A model generated the notes under the pieces. The model saw only the letters and a list, made by a program, of their open reading frames with translations, did not search any database and was not told the origin of the DNA. Of a stretch of DNA of 64,000 nt, positions 36,553 through 45,609 are shown piece after piece. Positions within the stretch are counted from its first letter, which is position 1. Every line of letters starts with the position of its first letter. The DNA comes from Ectopseudomonas toyotomiensis (GTDB taxonomy: Bacteria; Pseudomonadota; Gammaproteobacteria; Pseudomonadales; Pseudomonadaceae), in NCBI RefSeq assembly GCF_900115695.1, contig NZ_FOXK01000001.1, positions 248,001 through 312,000 on the forward strand. Reading direction: 5' to 3'. Made by a program: the position numbers and the translations under genes.

Positions 36553-37323
36553 TTGAGAAGGTCATGCGCATGGTCGCTCGGGTTGTTGAGCAACTTCTGT
36601 AGCGCCGAAAGCCTGATGTGGGGCTACGGTCCGGCCGACTCCATGCCTTATGTGGGCCTCGCACAACAGCAAGTGCGACACGGGTTGGCCTACCAGGTCA
36701 GTCAGGAAATAAGCAAACGCTTCGAGCTGCCCGTCGAGTTTGTCGAGACGCCCAACAATCGACTGGAACCCTATCTGCAACAGGGCCGCCTGCATCTGAT
36801 CTGCAACACCAACCCCGAGTGGGTCAGCCAACCGCAGCAGTATCATTGGTCACCGGCACTTTATGACGAGCAGGACGTCCTGCTGCAGCGCATGGACCAA
36901 CCAGAGCTGACCGGCCTTGCCAGTCTTTACGGCAAGGTGCTTGGCACCAGCCTCGGCTACATCTACAGCCAGCCCCTGATGAGCGCATTCAGCACTGGCC
37001 AGGTCGCCAGGCAGGACGTACGCGATCTGGATACCAGCCTGCACATGCTCGACAAGCAGCGCCTGGACGCGGTGATCGACATGCAGCGCAATCTGGCCTA
37101 CAAGCTCGCTCAGCATCCGCAGATGCAGCTGCGCTTCAGCCCCTGGGTAGTGCAGCGCTATCAGGTCTACTGCGCGTACAGCAGCCACCTGCCCATCCCT
37201 GCAGATCGACTGGACGCCCTACTGCTGGAACTGCGCGATCGACGCATGATCGGCCAGTGGCTGGATGAAGCGCTCAGGAGTGCAATGGATCGACCCGCTC
37301 CGCTGTCGGCAGGTGCTCGATGA
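36553..37323 (+). CDS. Periplasmic amino-acid-type solute-binding protein
   Basis: A 256-residue type II periplasmic binding protein of the SBP_bac_3 group (GLAYQVSQEISKRFELPVEFVETPNNRLEPYLQQGRLHLICNTNPEW). The best start is TTG at 36553, which follows GGGGAG by about 7 bases and gives a short hydrophobic leader ending near CSAES. A -10-like TATACT lies near 36466. No permease or ATPase gene is adjacent, so it may be an orphan sensor or binding subunit. Its 3' end overlaps the convergent YkvA gene by 50 bases. Confidence 0.78.
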   Translation: MRRSCAWSLGLLSNFCSAESLMWGYGPADSMPYVGLAQQQVRHGLAYQVSQEISKRFELPVEFVETPNNRLEPYLQQGRLHLICNTNPEWVSQPQQYHWSPALYDEQDVLLQRMDQPELTGLASLYGKVLGTSLGYIYSQPLMSAFSTGQVARQDVRDLDTSLHMLDKQRLDAVIDMQRNLAYKLAQHPQMQLRFSPWVVQRYQVYCAYSSHLPIPADRLDALLLELRDRRMIGQWLDEALRSAMDRPAPLSAGAR

Positions 37324-37717
37324 GCGCCAAACGTTCCGGGCTTTGTTTGTCGCGCCAAGCCCTGAAGGCTTCGAGCTCGCCATGCCAGGTGCGCATTACC
37401 CAGGCCAGCACGGCCAGGTCATCGACGAAACCGACCCCGACCAGCCAGTCGGGAATGGCATCGAAGGGGGTAATGAAGTACAGCAGCGCAGCCACCACCA
37501 TCAACAGCGCCTGACTGCTGATCTGCCGGTACTCTCCCTTGAACCAGGCCAGACTGAGCGCACGCAGCAGTTGCAGGTCCTCTTTCAGAGCGGCGAAGCG
37601 TTGACCTTGTGGTGTGCGCTTGTCAGCCAGTGCGCGGAGCAACTCCGGCAACCGGCCTTCACGCAGGAAGCGGGCAGCCAGAGGCAGGTAACGCGTCAGT
37701 TTCCACGGTGTTTTCAT
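37274..37717 (-). CDS. YkvA-family (DUF1232) membrane protein
   Basis: A 147-residue protein with the DUF1232 core ALLMVVAALLYFITPFDAIPDWLVGVGFVDDLAVLAWVM, including the conserved YFxxPxDxIPD pattern and one or two membrane segments. The function of the family is unknown. Its 3' end overlaps the binding-protein gene on the other strand. Upstream, paired DnaA-box-like sequences lie at 37761-37783. Confidence 0.85.
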   Translation of the reverse strand: MKTPWKLTRYLPLAARFLREGRLPELLRALADKRTPQGQRFAALKEDLQLLRALSLAWFKGEYRQISSQALLMVVAALLYFITPFDAIPDWLVGVGFVDDLAVLAWVMRTWHGELEAFRAWRDKQSPERLALIEHLPTAERVDPLHS

Positions 37718-38052
37718 TCGGCCTCCTCGGCAAGCCAGGCAGTATCAGGGCTTGCCTCGCTTATCCACCGAAGCTGTGGATAAATCTGTGCAAAGTCTTT
37801 CGACAAGCTTATCAAAGCCCCGTGGCATGGGGCCCGGGCTTAGATCGGATATTTTTTATACAGCATATAAAATCCATGAAAATCAACAAGTTGCTGATTG
37901 ACATGAGCGCGACTCAGTTGTAGCTCAGACTTGTTAGGAATGTTTCCCATAATGTGCATAAGCGTAACACCCTGACCTCCACATCCTTGCTTACACCCCC
38001 CAGAAACGACAACGCCCCGTCAAGACGGGGCGTTGTAAACGAGTACCGAGTG
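37718..38052. other. Intergenic region with paired DnaA-box-like sites and an AT-rich stretch
   Basis: A 335-base gap without a credible gene. It holds TTATCCACC (37761-37769) and TGTGGATAA (37775-37783) in inverted orientation. Near 37846-37872 is an AT-rich stretch, and near 37876 a 15-codon open frame (MKINKLLID...) that has no ribosome binding site. A stem-loop at 38009-38036 serves as the likely 3' structure for fkpA. Confidence 0.5.
38009..38036 (-). terminator. Stem-loop downstream of fkpA
   Basis: ACAACGCCCCGTC-(TT)-GACGGGGCGTTGT on the minus strand, a strong stem 17 bases after the fkpA stop. The T-run is poor, so termination may be partial. Confidence 0.65.
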
Positions 38053-38769
38053 TTACTGCTCGGTCGGCTCGGCTGCCTGATCCTTGATACCGATCAGTTC
38101 CAGGTCGAACACCAGTACCGAGTTGGCCGGAATGGCCGGGGATGGGCTCTGCTCGCCATAAGCCAGCTCGCTGGGGATGTACAGCTTGTACTTCTCACCG
38201 ACGTGCATCAGCTGCAGGCCTTCGACCCAACCCGGGATCACGCCGCCAACCGGCAGATCGATGGGGCTACCGCGAGCGACGGAACTGTCGAATACACTGC
38301 CATCGGTCAGTTTGCCTTCATAGTGAACGGTCACTACGTCGCTTTCCTTCGGCTGTTCGCCGTCGGTTTTCTTGATCACTTCGTATTGCAGGCCAGAAGC
38401 GGTGGTGACCACACCTTCGCGCTTGCCGTTCTCTTCAAGGAATTTCTTGCCAGCTTCAGCGGCTTCCTTGTTCAGCGCAGTCATGCGCTCTTCAGCACGG
38501 TTCTGCAGGAAGGAGAAAGCCTCGATCATGTCTTCGTCCTTGATGCGCGGCTCCTTCTTCGCCAGCGCGTCCTCGATACCCTGAGCGACGGCCTTGGAAT
38601 CCAGGTCATCCATGCCTTCCTCGGACAGACTACGCCCCATGTTCAGGCCAATGCCGTAGGAGGCTTTCTGCGCCGGGCTCTTGAGTTCGACTTCGCTGGT
38701 TTGCGAATCGCAACCGGCAAGCACCAGGCCCACCAGGGCAACCGCTGCCGCCAAACGATGCTGTTTCAT
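38053..38769 (-). CDS. fkpA: FKBP-type peptidyl-prolyl isomerase lipoprotein
   Basis: A periplasmic folding catalyst of 238 residues. The lipobox is LVLAGCDS (Cys at residue 20), and Asp follows the Cys, which may keep it in the inner membrane. A dimerising helical N-terminal domain (about 30-120) precedes the FKBP domain (about 130-225: VTVHYEGKLTDGSVFDSS, GVIPGWVEGLQLM, IPSELAYGE). AAGGAA precedes the ATG at 38769. It matches PAO1 PA3262 in neighbourhood (tRNA-Asp/Val and rdgC beyond). Confidence 0.95.
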   Translation of the reverse strand: MKQHRLAAAVALVGLVLAGCDSQTSEVELKSPAQKASYGIGLNMGRSLSEEGMDDLDSKAVAQGIEDALAKKEPRIKDEDMIEAFSFLQNRAEERMTALNKEAAEAGKKFLEENGKREGVVTTASGLQYEVIKKTDGEQPKESDVVTVHYEGKLTDGSVFDSSVARGSPIDLPVGGVIPGWVEGLQLMHVGEKYKLYIPSELAYGEQSPSPAIPANSVLVFDLELIGIKDQAAEPTEQ

Positions 38770-38956
38770 GCTTGTTCCTTGTAGATGCGCCCGAAGGCCG
38801 TCGAGTGAAAGCGCGAGCTTAGCAGTACGCCGCAATCACTGGCTACGGCATAGGAGCCGAGCAATGCGCATAAGTTCAAGCAAACAAAGGATTTTTTCGA
38901 AGATTTCAGCGTATGCCGAAGCGTTGTCACAGGAGGGGATGAAGCGAGGAGAAGAA

Positions 38957-39033
38957 TGGCGCAGCGGACGGGACTCGAACCCGCGACCCCCGGCGTGACA
39001 GGCCGGTATTCTAACCGACTGAACTACCGCTGC
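38957..39033 (-). tRNA. tRNA-Asp (anticodon GTC)
   Basis: A 77-base cloverleaf with the CCA encoded. The acceptor GCAGCGG pairs with CCGCTGC. The D-arm is TTCAGTCGGTTAGAA, the anticodon loop CTGTCAC, and the T-arm GGGTTCGAGTCCC. It is the second gene of a Val-Asp pair, 15 bases after tRNA-Val. Confidence 0.97.
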
Positions 39034-39048
39034 GCGTAACTGCGAGAT

Positions 39049-39124
39049 TGGTGGGTGATGACGGGATCGAACCGCCGACCCTCTGCTTGTAAGGCAGATG
39101 CTCTCCCGGCTGAGCTAATCACCC
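39049..39124 (-). tRNA. tRNA-Val (anticodon TAC)
   Basis: A 76-base cloverleaf with encoded CCA. The acceptor GGGTGAT pairs with ATCACCC. The D-arm is AGCTCAGCCGGGAGAGC, the anticodon loop CTTACAA, and the T-loop GTTCGATC. It is transcribed first in the Val-Asp unit from a strong promoter at 39146-39174. Confidence 0.97.
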
Positions 39125-39145
39125 TTCACTCTCGAAGTGGGGCGC

Positions 39146-39174
39146 ATTCTAGAGAGCGATCCGGACCTTGGCAA
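39146..39174 (-). promoter_or_regulatory. Promoter of the tRNA-Val/tRNA-Asp unit
   Basis: TTGCCA, a 17-base spacer and TAGAAT on the minus strand, followed by a GC-rich discriminator GCGCCCC. This is typical of stringently controlled stable-RNA promoters. The start is expected near 39139. Confidence 0.8.
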
Positions 39175-39428
39175 GCCCTCTTCGCAAAAAAATTTATCGC
39201 CGCAGCAAGAACTTAGGCGAGGCCAGCGAATTTCCTCAGTGGCTCGTTGTCAGGGTTGGCCTGAGCACGCCAGCGGAGAATAATGCGCGCTCTGTGCCGG
39301 CGGAGCGATCATGATCCTGTTGATGGCCCGCCACCTTCATCCGTCGCTGCGCGCCGGCTTTCCCCAACGGGAGAGCGCAAGGACGGCGCCAACCTGCGAC
39401 CTCATCATCAATGGAGAATCAACCGCTC
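39175..39428. other. Gap between the tRNA promoter and rdgC
   Basis: About 250 bases between the divergent tRNA promoter and rdgC, with no credible gene. A run of seven A followed by TTTAT at 39186-39197 is the only AT-rich spot. No convincing promoter for rdgC is seen. Confidence 0.4.
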
Positions 39429-40349
39429 ATGTGGTTTCGTAACCTGCTGGTCTACCGCCTCACCCAGGACATTCCTTTCGACGCCGAAGCACTGGAGACC
39501 GCACTGGCCAGCAAGCCGGCACGTCCCTGCGCCAGCCAGGAGCTGACCACCTACGGTTTCACCGCCCCCTTCGGCAAAGGCGCCGATGCTCCGCTGGTGC
39601 ATGTCAGCGGTGATTTCCTGCTGATCGGCGCACGCAAGGAAGAGCGCATCCTGCCGGGTTCGGTCGTGCGCGACGCGCTGAAAGAGAAGGTCGACGAAAT
39701 CGAAAACACCCAGATGCGCAAGGTGTACAAGAAAGAGCGCGACCAGATCAAAGATGAGATCGTCCAGGCCTTCCTGCCGCGCGCCTTCATCCGCAAATCC
39801 GGCACCTTCGCCGCCATCGCGCCGAAACAGGGCCTGATTCTGGTCGACAGCGCCAGCGCCAAGAAGGCCGAGGACCTGCTCTCCACCCTGCGTGAAGCCA
39901 TCGGCTCGCTGCCGGTGCGCCCGCTGTCGGTGAAGATCGCGCCCACCGCCACCCTCACCGACTGGCTGAAGAACCAGAGTGCTGCCGAAGGCTTCTTCGT
40001 CCTCGACGAGTGCGAGCTGCGTGACACCCACGAGGACGGCGGCGTGGTGCGCTGCAAGCGCCAGGATCTGACCAGCGAGGAAATCCAGCTGCACCTGTCC
40101 ACCGGCAAGCAGGTCACCCAACTGTCGCTGGCCTGGCAGGACAAGCTGTCGTTCGTGCTCGACGACAAGCTGACCATCAAGCGCCTGCGTTTCGAGGACG
40201 TGCTGCAGGAGCAGGCCGAACAGGACGGCGGTGACGACGCCCTGGCTCAACAGGACGCCAGCTTTATCCTGATGATGATGACCCTGGTGGAATTCCTGCC
40301 GGAGCTGTTCACCGCACTTGGCGGCGAAGAAATTCCGCAGGGCATCTAA
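39429..40349 (+). CDS. rdgC: Recombination-associated protein RdgC
   Basis: A 306-residue nucleoid DNA-binding protein that forms a ring around duplex DNA and limits RecA activity. I chose the ATG at 39429 because the family starts [17 protein letters not shown] lies about 14 bases upstream, and an ATG at 39411 would add six residues. Family blocks include [28 protein letters not shown] and [14 protein letters not shown]. It is divergent from the tRNAs and convergent with edd. Confidence 0.95.
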   Translation: MWFRNLLVYRLTQDIPFDAEALETALASKPARPCASQELTTYGFTAPFGKGADAPLVHVSGDFLLIGARKEERILPGSVVRDALKEKVDEIENTQMRKVYKKERDQIKDEIVQAFLPRAFIRKSGTFAAIAPKQGLILVDSASAKKAEDLLSTLREAIGSLPVRPLSVKIAPTATLTDWLKNQSAAEGFFVLDECELRDTHEDGGVVRCKRQDLTSEEIQLHLSTGKQVTQLSLAWQDKLSFVLDDKLTIKRLRFEDVLQEQAEQDGGDDALAQQDASFILMMMTLVEFLPELFTALGGEEIPQGI

Positions 40350-40370
40350 GGCAAGACGCAGGCCTGAACA

Positions 40371-40396
40371 GGTAGGAGCGGCGCCCCGCCGCGAAT
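40371..40396. repeat. REP-like element between rdgC and edd
   Basis: GGTAGGAGCGGCGCCCCGCC followed by GCGAATC, a REP relative, next to a GCCTCCCGGAGGCGGGGC palindrome at 40421-40438. It lies between two convergent genes and may serve as a shared 3' structure. Confidence 0.65.
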
Positions 40397-40477
40397 CAGG
40401 GCGGGGCGCACTGTGAGAAGCCTCCCGGAGGCGGGGCTGCTACCAAAGGCAGCTTTGGAAGCCTTATCCGATCGACC

Positions 40478-42301
40478 TCAGACCAGTGACTCGAGACTTT
40501 CGGTAAAGGCACTGGCGCCCTGCTCGGCCGAACTGAAGTTGTGGCGCATAAAGGCGAACAGCTCGCGCCCACAACCAATCGCCTGCGCAGGCCGCGCGGC
40601 CGGCTCGCGCGCTGCGAATTCGGCCTCGTCGATCTGCAGCAGCAATTCTCCCGTCGTACCATCGAGGCGTATCAGATCGCCGTCACGCACCCGCGCCAGC
40701 GGCCCGCCATCGAAAGCCTCCGGGCAGACATGAATGGCTGCCGGGATCTTGCCCGAGGCACCGGACATGCGCCCGTCGGTGACCAGTGCCACCTTGAAGC
40801 CGCGATCCTGCAGCACACCCAGGTAAGGCGTCATCTTGTGCAGTTCCGGCATGCCATTGCTGCGCGGCCCCTGAAAACGCACCACGGCGACAAAATCGCG
40901 CTCCAGCTTGCCGGCCTTGAAGGCTTCGACCAGATCCAGCTGATCCTCGAACACCAGCGCCGGCGCTTGCACTACCTGATGCTCGGGTGCCACCGCAGAC
41001 ACCTTCATCACCCCACGACCAAGGTTGCCCTGCATCAAGCGCAGGCCGCCTTCTGCCGAGAACGGCCGCGCCACGGGGCGCAGCACGCTTTCCTCCAGAC
41101 TTTCGGTCGGACCGTCGCGCCAGACCAGCTTGCCGTCTTCGAGGAAGGGCTCGCGGGTGTAGCGCGACAGGCCACGTCCGGCCACGGTGTTGACCTCTTC
41201 ATGTAGCAAGCCGGCGTCGAGCAACTGACGGATCAGGAAGGCCATGCCGCCTGCGGCCTGGAAGTGATTGATGTCGGCCTTGCCATTGGGGTAGACGTGG
41301 GCCAGAGTCGGCACCACTTCGGACAGGTCGGCCATGTCCTGCCAGGTCAGCAGAATGCCGGCGGCGCGGGCGATTGCCGGCATGTGCAGGGTATGGTTGG
41401 TGGAGCCACCAGTGGCATGCAGGGCAACGATGGAGTTGACCAGGCAACGCTCGTCGACGATCTCGCCGATGGGCATGAAACTCCCGCTCTGCTTGGTCAG
41501 GCGCGTGACCTGCTGCGCGGCCTCACGGGTCAGCGCATCACGCAGCGGCGTACCCGGATTGATGAAGGATGCGCCCGGCAGGTGCAGGCCCATCACCTCC
41601 ATCAGCAACTGATTGGTATTGGCCGTGCCATAAAAGGTACAGGTGCCCGGCCCGTGATAGGCGGCCATTTCCGCAGCCAGCAGCTCGTCGCGAGTCGCCT
41701 TGCCCTCCGCGTAGCGCTGGCGCACATCGGCTTTCTCCTTGTTGGACAGCCCCGAGGTCATGGGGCCGGCCGGCACGAACATGGATGGCAGATGACCGAA
41801 GCGCAGCGCGCCCATCACCAGCCCCGGCACGATCTTGTCGCACACCCCCAGATAAAGAGCGGCGTCGAACATGTTGTGCGACAGCGCCACGGCGGTGGAC
41901 ATCGCGATCACCTCACGACTGGCAATGCCCAGCTCCATGCCCGGCTCACCCTGCGTGACGCCATCGCACATGGCCGGCACGCCACCGGCGAACTGCCCCA
42001 CCGAGCCCAACTCGCGAAGGGCCTGCTTGATCTGTTCGGGAAAGGTTTCGTAAGGCTGATGGGCCGACAACATGTCGTTGTAGGCGGACACAATGGCTAC
42101 GTTGGCCGCATCCATCAGGCGCAGGGTCTGCTTGTCGTGACCGCTGCAACCGGCGACGCCGTGAGCGAAGTTGGCACACTGCAGCTTGCCACGTTGCGGC
42201 CCCTCACTGGAGGCCGCACGGATCATCTCAAGGTAGCGCTGGCGCGTGGCGCGGCTGCGCTCGACAAGACGTTCGGTAACTTCAACAACGCGGGGATGCA
42301 T
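40478..42301 (-). CDS. edd: 6-phosphogluconate dehydratase
   Basis: The first enzyme of the Entner-Doudoroff pathway, converting 6-phosphogluconate to KDPG. The 607-residue protein belongs to the IlvD/Edd family with an iron-sulfur cluster. Ligand-type cysteines lie in [23 protein letters not shown] and [25 protein letters not shown] and the C-terminal [13 protein letters not shown] are conserved. It is divergent from gap, with HexR-like operators between. Unlike P. putida, no glk-gltR-gltS genes follow; rdgC is convergent downstream. Confidence 0.97.
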   Translation of the reverse strand: MHPRVVEVTERLVERSRATRQRYLEMIRAASSEGPQRGKLQCANFAHGVAGCSGHDKQTLRLMDAANVAIVSAYNDMLSAHQPYETFPEQIKQALRELGSVGQFAGGVPAMCDGVTQGEPGMELGIASREVIAMSTAVALSHNMFDAALYLGVCDKIVPGLVMGALRFGHLPSMFVPAGPMTSGLSNKEKADVRQRYAEGKATRDELLAAEMAAYHGPGTCTFYGTANTNQLLMEVMGLHLPGASFINPGTPLRDALTREAAQQVTRLTKQSGSFMPIGEIVDERCLVNSIVALHATGGSTNHTLHMPAIARAAGILLTWQDMADLSEVVPTLAHVYPNGKADINHFQAAGGMAFLIRQLLDAGLLHEEVNTVAGRGLSRYTREPFLEDGKLVWRDGPTESLEESVLRPVARPFSAEGGLRLMQGNLGRGVMKVSAVAPEHQVVQAPALVFEDQLDLVEAFKAGKLERDFVAVVRFQGPRSNGMPELHKMTPYLGVLQDRGFKVALVTDGRMSGASGKIPAAIHVCPEAFDGGPLARVRDGDLIRLDGTTGELLLQIDEAEFAAREPAARPAQAIGCGRELFAFMRHNFSSAEQGASAFTESLESLV

Positions 42302-42333
42302 GGGAAATCTCCAGGCTAGCTTCTAGCGTCTGT

Positions 42334-42410
42334 TCGTATTTACAACAAAATACTGCCACTCAACGGGCTTGATTTCTAGAGCAATGGGAATAATCTTGTA
42401 ATTACAACAA
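42334..42410. promoter_or_regulatory. Two HexR-type operators between edd and gap
   Basis: TTGT-N7-ACAA at 42396-42410 is an exact match to the HexR pattern and sits 22 bases before the gap ATG. TCGT-N7-ACAA at 42334-42348 is a near match on the edd side. Both share TTACAACAA. HexR releases DNA on binding KDPG, which would link both genes to sugar flux. Confidence 0.75.
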
Positions 42411-42431
42411 CAAATTGACGAGACCGTCACC

Positions 42432-43433
42432 ATGACACTACGCATCGCCATCAATGGCTTCGGCCGTATCGGTCGCAACGTGCTACGCGCACTCTATACC
42501 CAGAATTATCGCCAGCACCTGCAGGTCGTGGCGATCAACGACCTGGGCGACAGCGCGATCAATGCCCACCTGTTGCAATATGACAGCGTCCACGGCCATT
42601 TCCCTGAAGAAGTTAAAGTGGACGGCGAAAGCCTGTGGATCAAGGGTGACCGCATCGCTGTCAGCGCCATTCGCAATCCGGCCGAGCTGCCCTGGAAAAC
42701 TCATCAGGTCGATGTGGTGCTCGAATGCACCGGGCTGTTCACCGAACGTGACAAGGCCGCCGCGCACCTCGCGGCCGGCGCACACAAGGTGCTGATCTCC
42801 GCGCCTGCCAAGGGTGCCGACGCTACCGTGGTATATGGCGTCAACGAGCAGGTGCTGACACCTGACATGCAGATCATCTCCAACGCCTCCTGCACCACCA
42901 ACTGCCTGGCGCCGATGGCGCAGGTGCTGCATCGCGAACTGGGCATCGAACAGGGGCTGATGACCACCATTCACGCCTATACCAACGACCAGAACCTGTC
43001 CGACGTTTACCACAGCGATTTGTACCGTGCGCGTTCAGCGACCCAGTCGATGATCCCGACCAAGACCGGTGCCGCCGAAGCGGTCGGCCTGGTAATGCCG
43101 GAGCTGGCAGGCAAGCTCACCGGCATGGCCGTGCGGGTGCCGGTGATCAACGTGTCGCTGGTCGACCTAACTGTGCAGGTCAAGCGCGAGACCACTGCCG
43201 AGGAAATCAACGCCCTGCTCAAGGCCGCCAGCGAGAAGTCCCCGGTGCTGGGCTACAACGCGCTGCCGCTGGTGTCCTGCGATTTCAACCACAACCCGCT
43301 GTCATCGATCTTCGATGCCAACCACACCAAGGTCAGCGGCAGGCTGCTCAAGGTCATGGCCTGGTATGACAACGAATGGGGCTTCTCCAACCGCATGCTG
43401 GACAACTGCCTGGTTCTGGCCCGTCTGCACTGA
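42432..43433 (+). CDS. gap: Glyceraldehyde-3-phosphate dehydrogenase, type I
   Basis: Oxidises glyceraldehyde-3-phosphate formed by the Entner-Doudoroff route. It has 333 residues. The NAD site is [10 protein letters not shown] near the N-terminus. The catalytic Cys is C154 in [12 protein letters not shown], with the partner His in [10 protein letters not shown]. It is divergent from edd and shares HexR-like operators. It is followed after 13 bases by mgsA. In P. putida the equivalent gene (gap-1) serves glycolytic flow. Confidence 0.97.
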   Translation: MTLRIAINGFGRIGRNVLRALYTQNYRQHLQVVAINDLGDSAINAHLLQYDSVHGHFPEEVKVDGESLWIKGDRIAVSAIRNPAELPWKTHQVDVVLECTGLFTERDKAAAHLAAGAHKVLISAPAKGADATVVYGVNEQVLTPDMQIISNASCTTNCLAPMAQVLHRELGIEQGLMTTIHAYTNDQNLSDVYHSDLYRARSATQSMIPTKTGAAEAVGLVMPELAGKLTGMAVRVPVINVSLVDLTVQVKRETTAEEINALLKAASEKSPVLGYNALPLVSCDFNHNPLSSIFDANHTKVSGRLLKVMAWYDNEWGFSNRMLDNCLVLARLH

Positions 43434-43446
43434 ACGAGGAGGCTCG

Positions 43447-43911
43447 ATGAGCCGTATCAGCTTCACCCATGCCCAATTGCCGGCACGCAAGCGCATCGCC
43501 CTGGTGGCGCACGACCACTGCAAAGGCTTCCTGCTGGACTGGTGCGAGCGTCAGCGCGACAAACTGGCTCGCCATGAACTGGTGGCAACTGGCACCACCG
43601 GCCTGCTTTTGAGCAAGCGTCTGGATTTGCCGGTGGAAAGCATGATCAGCGGCCCGCTGGGCGGCGACCAGCAGATCGGCGCGCGCATCGCCGAACAGCG
43701 CGTGGACATGCTGGTGTTCTTCTGGGACCCCTTCGAGCCACAGCCACACGACCCGGATATCAAGGCACTGCTGCGTGTGGCGGCGGTGTGGAACATCCCG
43801 GTAGCCTGCAACGAGAGCAGCGCCGACTACATGCTCAGCAGCAGCCTGCTGGAACAGCAGCACGAATACCGTATTCCTGACTATCAGGCTTATCTGGCAG
43901 CACGCGGCTAG
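43447..43911 (+). CDS. mgsA: Methylglyoxal synthase
   Basis: Converts dihydroxyacetone phosphate to methylglyoxal and phosphate. The 154-residue length is normal. The phosphate-binding ATGTTG motif is near residues 47-52. The catalytic Asp is D74 in GPLGGDQQIGA. The later DPFEPQPHDPDIKALLR and NIPVACNESSADY segments also match. GAGGAGG lies directly before the ATG. It follows gap by 13 bases, so the two are probably cotranscribed, placing methylglyoxal formation under the same HexR-type control. Confidence 0.95.
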   Translation: MSRISFTHAQLPARKRIALVAHDHCKGFLLDWCERQRDKLARHELVATGTTGLLLSKRLDLPVESMISGPLGGDQQIGARIAEQRVDMLVFFWDPFEPQPHDPDIKALLRVAAVWNIPVACNESSADYMLSSSLLEQQHEYRIPDYQAYLAARG

Positions 43912-43953
43912 GGTGTCGCTATCCTTCGCGGCGCCTGGCTGCCGGGCACGCGA

Positions 43954-44367
43954 CTAGAAATCCACCTTACCCCGCCCCGCCTTGATCGCCCCGCGCTTGC
44001 TCTTGCCGTCCAGACGGCGTTTTTTCGAGCCGAGGGTCGGTTTGGTCGGGCGGCGTTTCTTTTCCACCTTGCCGGCGCTGCGGATCAACTCGGCAAGGCG
44101 CTCGAGGGCGTCGGCGCGATTCTGCTCCTGGGTGCGGTACTGCTGCGCCTTGATGATCACCACGCCGTCGGCGGTGATACGGCTGTCAGCAAGCGTCAGC
44201 AGACGCTCCTTGTAAAAGGGCGGCAACGACGAGGCCTGACTGTCGAAGCGCAGATGCACGGCACTGGACACCTTGTTGACGTTCTGCCCACCTGCGCCCT
44301 GGGCACGGATGGCGGTCAGTTCGATTTCATCATCGGGAAGGTGAACACTGTTGGAGACGATCAGCAT
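43954..44367 (-). CDS. arfB: Alternative ribosome-rescue factor ArfB (peptidyl-tRNA hydrolase)
   Basis: A 137-residue protein (YaeJ family) that hydrolyses peptidyl-tRNA on ribosomes stalled without a stop codon. The GGQ motif is at 26-28 in RAQGAGGQNVNK. The Lys/Arg-rich C-terminal tail (KVEKKRRPTKPTLGSKKRRLDGKSKRG) enters the empty mRNA channel. I used ATG 44367 by alignment with E. coli YaeJ. An ATG at 44373 would add two residues and lies near AAGAAA. Confidence 0.94.
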   Translation of the reverse strand: MLIVSNSVHLPDDEIELTAIRAQGAGGQNVNKVSSAVHLRFDSQASSLPPFYKERLLTLADSRITADGVVIIKAQQYRTQEQNRADALERLAELIRSAGKVEKKRRPTKPTLGSKKRRLDGKSKRGAIKAGRGKVDF

Positions 44368-44498
44368 GGCCATGATTTCTTGAAAGGCATGGGCATCAGG
44401 ATACCCGCCACAGCTGTAATCTTTGCTTGAAATTTCCCCACGGCATTCGCTCGGCACCTCGGCTAACGTAGCGGCCTGTCTTTTTTCGGAAGCACTCG

Positions 44499-45563
44499 AT
44501 GGACTCCATAACCCAGGCGGTACTTGGCGCCAGTATCCAGGGCGCATTGCTCGGTCGCTGGCAGGGGCGCAAGGCACTGCTTTACGGCGCGCTGCTCGCC
44601 ACCGTTCCCGATCTGGACGTGGTCATGGAATACGGCGATGCCGTGGCCAACATGACCTACCATCGCGGTTTCAGCCACTCGCTATTCGTCCTCAGCGGCT
44701 TTGCCCTGCTGCTGACCTGGCTGGCCAGACGCTTTCGCCCTCACCCCGGTTACTCGGCCAATCGCCTGCTGCTGACGCTGTGGCTGGTGCTGATCACCCA
44801 TCCCTTGCTGGACGCCTTCACCAGCTACGGTACCCAGCTGTTCTGGCCGCTGATGCCGACACCCACGGCCTGGTCGAGCCTGTTCATCATCGACCCGATG
44901 TATACCGTGCCGCTGATAGCAGCGGTGGTGATCAGCCTGTTCACCGGCCTGCGCGAGCAGAGTTGGCGCGTACCGGCCGTGGCGCTGGCCGTATCGACGC
45001 TGTACATCGGTTTCAGCCTGGCCGGCAAATTCATGGCCGAGCAACGTGTAGAGCGCGAGCTGGCGCGCCAGGGCATCCAGGCCGAACAGCTGTTCACCAC
45101 ACCGACGCCGCTCAACACCCTGCTGTGGCGGGTCATCGTGCTCGATGGCGAGGACTACCACGAAGCCCTGGTCGGCTGGTTCGATGATAAGCCGCCGCAA
45201 CTGCAACGCCTGCCGCGCGGCACGCACCTGCGCGAGCAACTGACAGACTCGACCATGCACCAGCGGCTGGAGTGGTTCACCGGCGGCGTGCTGCGCTACG
45301 ACCAGGTGGGTGAGCGTTTGATCGTCACCGACCTGCGTCTGGGCATGACCGGCTTTCATCCCTTCCGCTTCGACTTCGCCCGCCTGCAGGACGGCCAATG
45401 GCAGGTGTACGAGCGCATCGACCGCCTGCCCTTCGAACGCGGCGAAGCCGAACATCTGGCCCTGCTGTTCAAGCGCATCTGGCAACCGCAGCTGGAGATT
45501 CCACTGCTGGCCTGGGCCGGCGAGTTGCAGAAACCGCTTTTAACTGAGACTCGCTCGCACTGA
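44499..45563 (+). CDS. DUF457/YdjM-like membrane-bound metal-dependent hydrolase
   Basis: A 354-residue inner-membrane protein. The N-terminal half has about four membrane segments with conserved polar residues (DSITQAVLGAS, PDLDVVMEYGD, YHRGFSHSLF, ITHPLLDAFTSYGTQL). The His/Asp pattern suggests a metal site. A C-terminal soluble domain of about 150 residues follows. YdjM in E. coli is linked to LexA-regulated membrane functions, but the activity of this subfamily is not established. It is monocistronic, with CGGAAG before the ATG. Confidence 0.85.
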   Translation: MDSITQAVLGASIQGALLGRWQGRKALLYGALLATVPDLDVVMEYGDAVANMTYHRGFSHSLFVLSGFALLLTWLARRFRPHPGYSANRLLLTLWLVLITHPLLDAFTSYGTQLFWPLMPTPTAWSSLFIIDPMYTVPLIAAVVISLFTGLREQSWRVPAVALAVSTLYIGFSLAGKFMAEQRVERELARQGIQAEQLFTTPTPLNTLLWRVIVLDGEDYHEALVGWFDDKPPQLQRLPRGTHLREQLTDSTMHQRLEWFTGGVLRYDQVGERLIVTDLRLGMTGFHPFRFDFARLQDGQWQVYERIDRLPFERGEAEHLALLFKRIWQPQLEIPLLAWAGELQKPLLTETRSH

Positions 45564-45609
45564 CAGCGTTACTATCGGCGTCCACTCTTATTGAGGCAGG
45601 ACGCCTGCA

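Noticed and set aside
37876-37923. Fifteen-codon frame MKINKLLIDMSATQL
   Set aside because: There is no ribosome binding site and no sign of selection. It could be a leader peptide but nothing follows it on that strand.
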